Assembly: GCA_021604525.1 (NCBI GenBank)
Contig: BQJD01000010.1
Coordinates: forward strand, 1-64,000
Direction of reading: 5' to 3'
From: a marine bacterium B5-7
GTDB taxonomy: Bacteria; Pseudomonadota; Gammaproteobacteria; Arenicellales; CAJQKF01
Length of the DNA: 64,000 bases
Positions within the stretch are counted from its first letter, which is position 1; every line of letters begins with the position of its first letter. Of this stretch, positions 62,037 to 64,000 are shown piece after piece. Below the pieces are notes generated by a model. It ran no database searches, was not told the DNA's origin, and saw nothing but the letters and a program-made list of their open reading frames with translations. Made by a program: the position numbers and the translations under genes.

Positions 62037-63245
62037 TTGGATCCCATCTGGCTGCTACTTTTGTTGCCATTGTCGGCTGCGTCTGGTTGGCTGGCGGCCT
62101 CCTGGCCGAAGTCAAGACGCCTGCCAAAAGGTAAGAAACCACTACCCACTGCCTATTATCAAGGTCTCAATCTGCTGCTCAATGAGCAGCATGACAAGGC
62201 AATCGAAGTTCTCGTCAAGGCCCTTGAGGAAGATACGGAAACGGTTGAAGTGCAACTTGCTCTCGGTAATCTCTTCAGGCGACGTGGTGAAGTTGCCCGT
62301 GCCACTCGTATTCATCAGAATCTTATAGCCCGAGATAACCTCGACGATTCCCAGCGTACCCAGGCGCTGTTCGAACTAGGGCAGGATTATTTCAAGGCGG
62401 GGTTATTGGATCGCGCAGAAGACCTGTTCCGCGAGTTGACCGAGATTAGTGAACACAGCGAACAGGCGCTTCGTCACCTGCTGCAGATCTACGACCAGGA
62501 AAAGGAATGGGAAAGCGCGATCATTATTGCCGGTCGGCTGGGAGACATTGGTATTGATTCCGTCGCCCCGGTGATTGCCCAATATCATTGCGAGATTGCT
62601 GAAACGGCTATTCGCGAGGGGCGTTATGACCGCGCTCTCGAACATGCAACCAGAGCACGTGCAGTGGACTCGGGTTGTGTACGTGCGGTTATTCAGTCTG
62701 GTCGATTGGCCGCTTTGCATGGTAATCACGTTGAGGCAGTTGAGATATGGAAACAGGTCGAATCGCAAAGCGCAGATTACCTTGGTGAAGTGCTTGACCT
62801 GATAGCCACAAGCTATCGGGCAATGGGAAATGTCGACGGTTATCGACAGTTTCTTCAGAGCGCGGCTGAACATCATGGCGATGTCCGGTTGGTATTTGCC
62901 CTGGTTGATGTGCTCGATGAAACCGAGGGTAGTACTCGTGCCGAACAATTTCTGGTGGGTTGGCTACGCAAGCATCCGACCATATTCGGGCTTTACCGGC
63001 TTATCGAGCTCAAGATTAAGCAAAAACCACGTAATAATGACGATCTGGAACTCCTTGAAGGCATGATAGGCAGCCTTCTTACCAAGGAATCGGGTTATGT
63101 CTGCCGGCAATGTGGTTTCAGCGCCAAATCACATCATTGGCAATGTCCAGGATGCAAGAGCTGGAATAGTATCTCCTCGGTACAACACAAGACCAAAACT
63201 CTGCCGTATTCCGTTGCCGTCTTGAAAACACTCAAGAGTCTGTGA
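62037..63245 (+). CDS. lapB: lipopolysaccharide assembly protein LapB
   Basis: TPR protein with N-terminal TM and C-terminal rubredoxin-like zinc module (CRQCGFSAKSHHWQCPGCKSWNSI); TTG start abutting lapA stop. Confidence 0.93.
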   Translation: MDPIWLLLLLPLSAASGWLAASWPKSRRLPKGKKPLPTAYYQGLNLLLNEQHDKAIEVLVKALEEDTETVEVQLALGNLFRRRGEVARATRIHQNLIARDNLDDSQRTQALFELGQDYFKAGLLDRAEDLFRELTEISEHSEQALRHLLQIYDQEKEWESAIIIAGRLGDIGIDSVAPVIAQYHCEIAETAIREGRYDRALEHATRARAVDSGCVRAVIQSGRLAALHGNHVEAVEIWKQVESQSADYLGEVLDLIATSYRAMGNVDGYRQFLQSAAEHHGDVRLVFALVDVLDETEGSTRAEQFLVGWLRKHPTIFGLYRLIELKIKQKPRNNDDLELLEGMIGSLLTKESGYVCRQCGFSAKSHHWQCPGCKSWNSISSVQHKTKTLPYSVAVLKTLKSL

Positions 63246-63375
63246 TTAATACCGGTAATTTGACCTGTAATAAGAGGTAATAAGTCGCAGACGATTTCCG
63301 TCCAGATGAATACAGTGGCCGACGTCGCGCCCAGGCGCGATGTTTATTACTTGTTTCAACTAAAGGAAATTGTTT

Positions 63376-63657
63376 ATGTACAGGAAAGTCCTCACGATTG
63401 TCATCTCGGGCCTTATCGCGTCAATGCTCTCGTTTGGTGCGTTTGCAGCAAAAGTTAATCTGAATACGGCTGATGCGCAAGAGCTTGCAGAGGGTATCGA
63501 CGGAGTCGGACCGAAATTGGCCGAGGCTATTGTAAAATGGCGGGAGGCGAATGGTTCATTCTCAAGTATTGAGCAATTAGTCGAGATAAAGGGTGTAGGT
63601 CCCAATATTCTCGAGAAGAATCGCGAAAACTTGATTGTCGATGCTTCATCGCAATAG
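63376..63657 (+). CDS. ComEA-like helix-hairpin-helix competence protein
   Basis: Signal peptide + VNLNTADAQELAEGIDGVGPKLAEAIVKWREANGSFSSIEQLVEIKGVGPNILEKNRENL. Confidence 0.92.
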   Translation: MYRKVLTIVISGLIASMLSFGAFAAKVNLNTADAQELAEGIDGVGPKLAEAIVKWREANGSFSSIEQLVEIKGVGPNILEKNRENLIVDASSQ

Positions 63658-63689
63658 CGAAAAAAGCTAAAATAACCATTGGCTAATGG

Positions 63690-63711
63690 AAGGGTGCCGT
63701 AAGGTGCCCTT
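63690..63711. terminator. weak stem-loop downstream of comEA-like gene
   Basis: AAGGGTGCC-gtaa-GGTGCCCTT with two wobble pairs, partially T-rich tail. Confidence 0.4.
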
Positions 63712-63795
63712 CTGTCGTTTCAGGGGGTGCCTTAGCGGATTAGTGAAGGTGTCACATATGTTTGCCGATACATCGGCGCAGTGGATGTTGATCGT

Positions 63796-64000
63796 ATGAA
63801 TGTCACGGTTGTGGGTACAGGCTACGTGGGTCTCGTTACCGGAGCATGTCTCGCGGATGTCGGTAACAATGTGCTGTGCATTGATAACGATGCCGGCAAG
63901 ATTGAGAACCTGGTGGATGGAATTATGCCTATCTACGAGCCAGGTCTTGAGGCGATGGTGTTGGAAAATACCCACGCCAGGCGTTTGCGTTTTTCCACCG
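63796..64000 (+). CDS. UDP-glucose/GDP-mannose 6-dehydrogenase family protein, 3'-truncated at window edge
   Basis: [52 protein letters not shown], classic N-terminus of UDP-glucose dehydrogenase. Confidence 0.9.
   Translation, partial: MNVTVVGTGYVGLVTGACLADVGNNVLCIDNDAGKIENLVDGIMPIYEPGLEAMVLENTHARRLRFST

Overview
The window is 64 kb of a gammaproteobacterial-type chromosome. About 0-28.3 kb is accessory or poorly conserved. It holds cupins, a lipoprotein lipase-like hydrolase, DMT exporters, a pirin, an FkbM methyltransferase, a SEL1/SPOR protein, a sulfotransferase, two TPR/GT9-like glycosyltransferases, a giant trimeric autotransporter-like adhesin, a CHASE2-adenylate cyclase, and an HprK-like kinase/PqqD/nucleotidyltransferase trio. 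About 28.3-64 kb is conserved housekeeping synteny: yhbY<>rlmE-ftsH-folP-glmM-tpiA-secG-tRNA-Leu(GAG)-nuoABCDEFGHIJKLMN-gyrA-serA-pheA-tyrA-aroA-cmk-rpsA-ihfB-lapA-lapB-comEA-like, ending in a truncated ugd. The standout is the 2360-aa YadA-type adhesin at 13670-20752. Its head is a coding tandem array running from 13850 to 19849, exactly 6000 bp or 125 x 48 bp (16-aa units, roughly LSGNNNIVSGRNAGQN). The array contains long-range duplications at exact unit multiples (38 and 83 units). A canonical 14-aa-type YadA head, a short IxxN stalk and a YadA anchor follow it. It is divergently arranged from a glycosyltransferase-glycosyltransferase-sulfotransferase cluster, which suggests (inference only) a dedicated surface-modification module. 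All calls are from reading the sequence and the supplied ORFs; no database searches were run.
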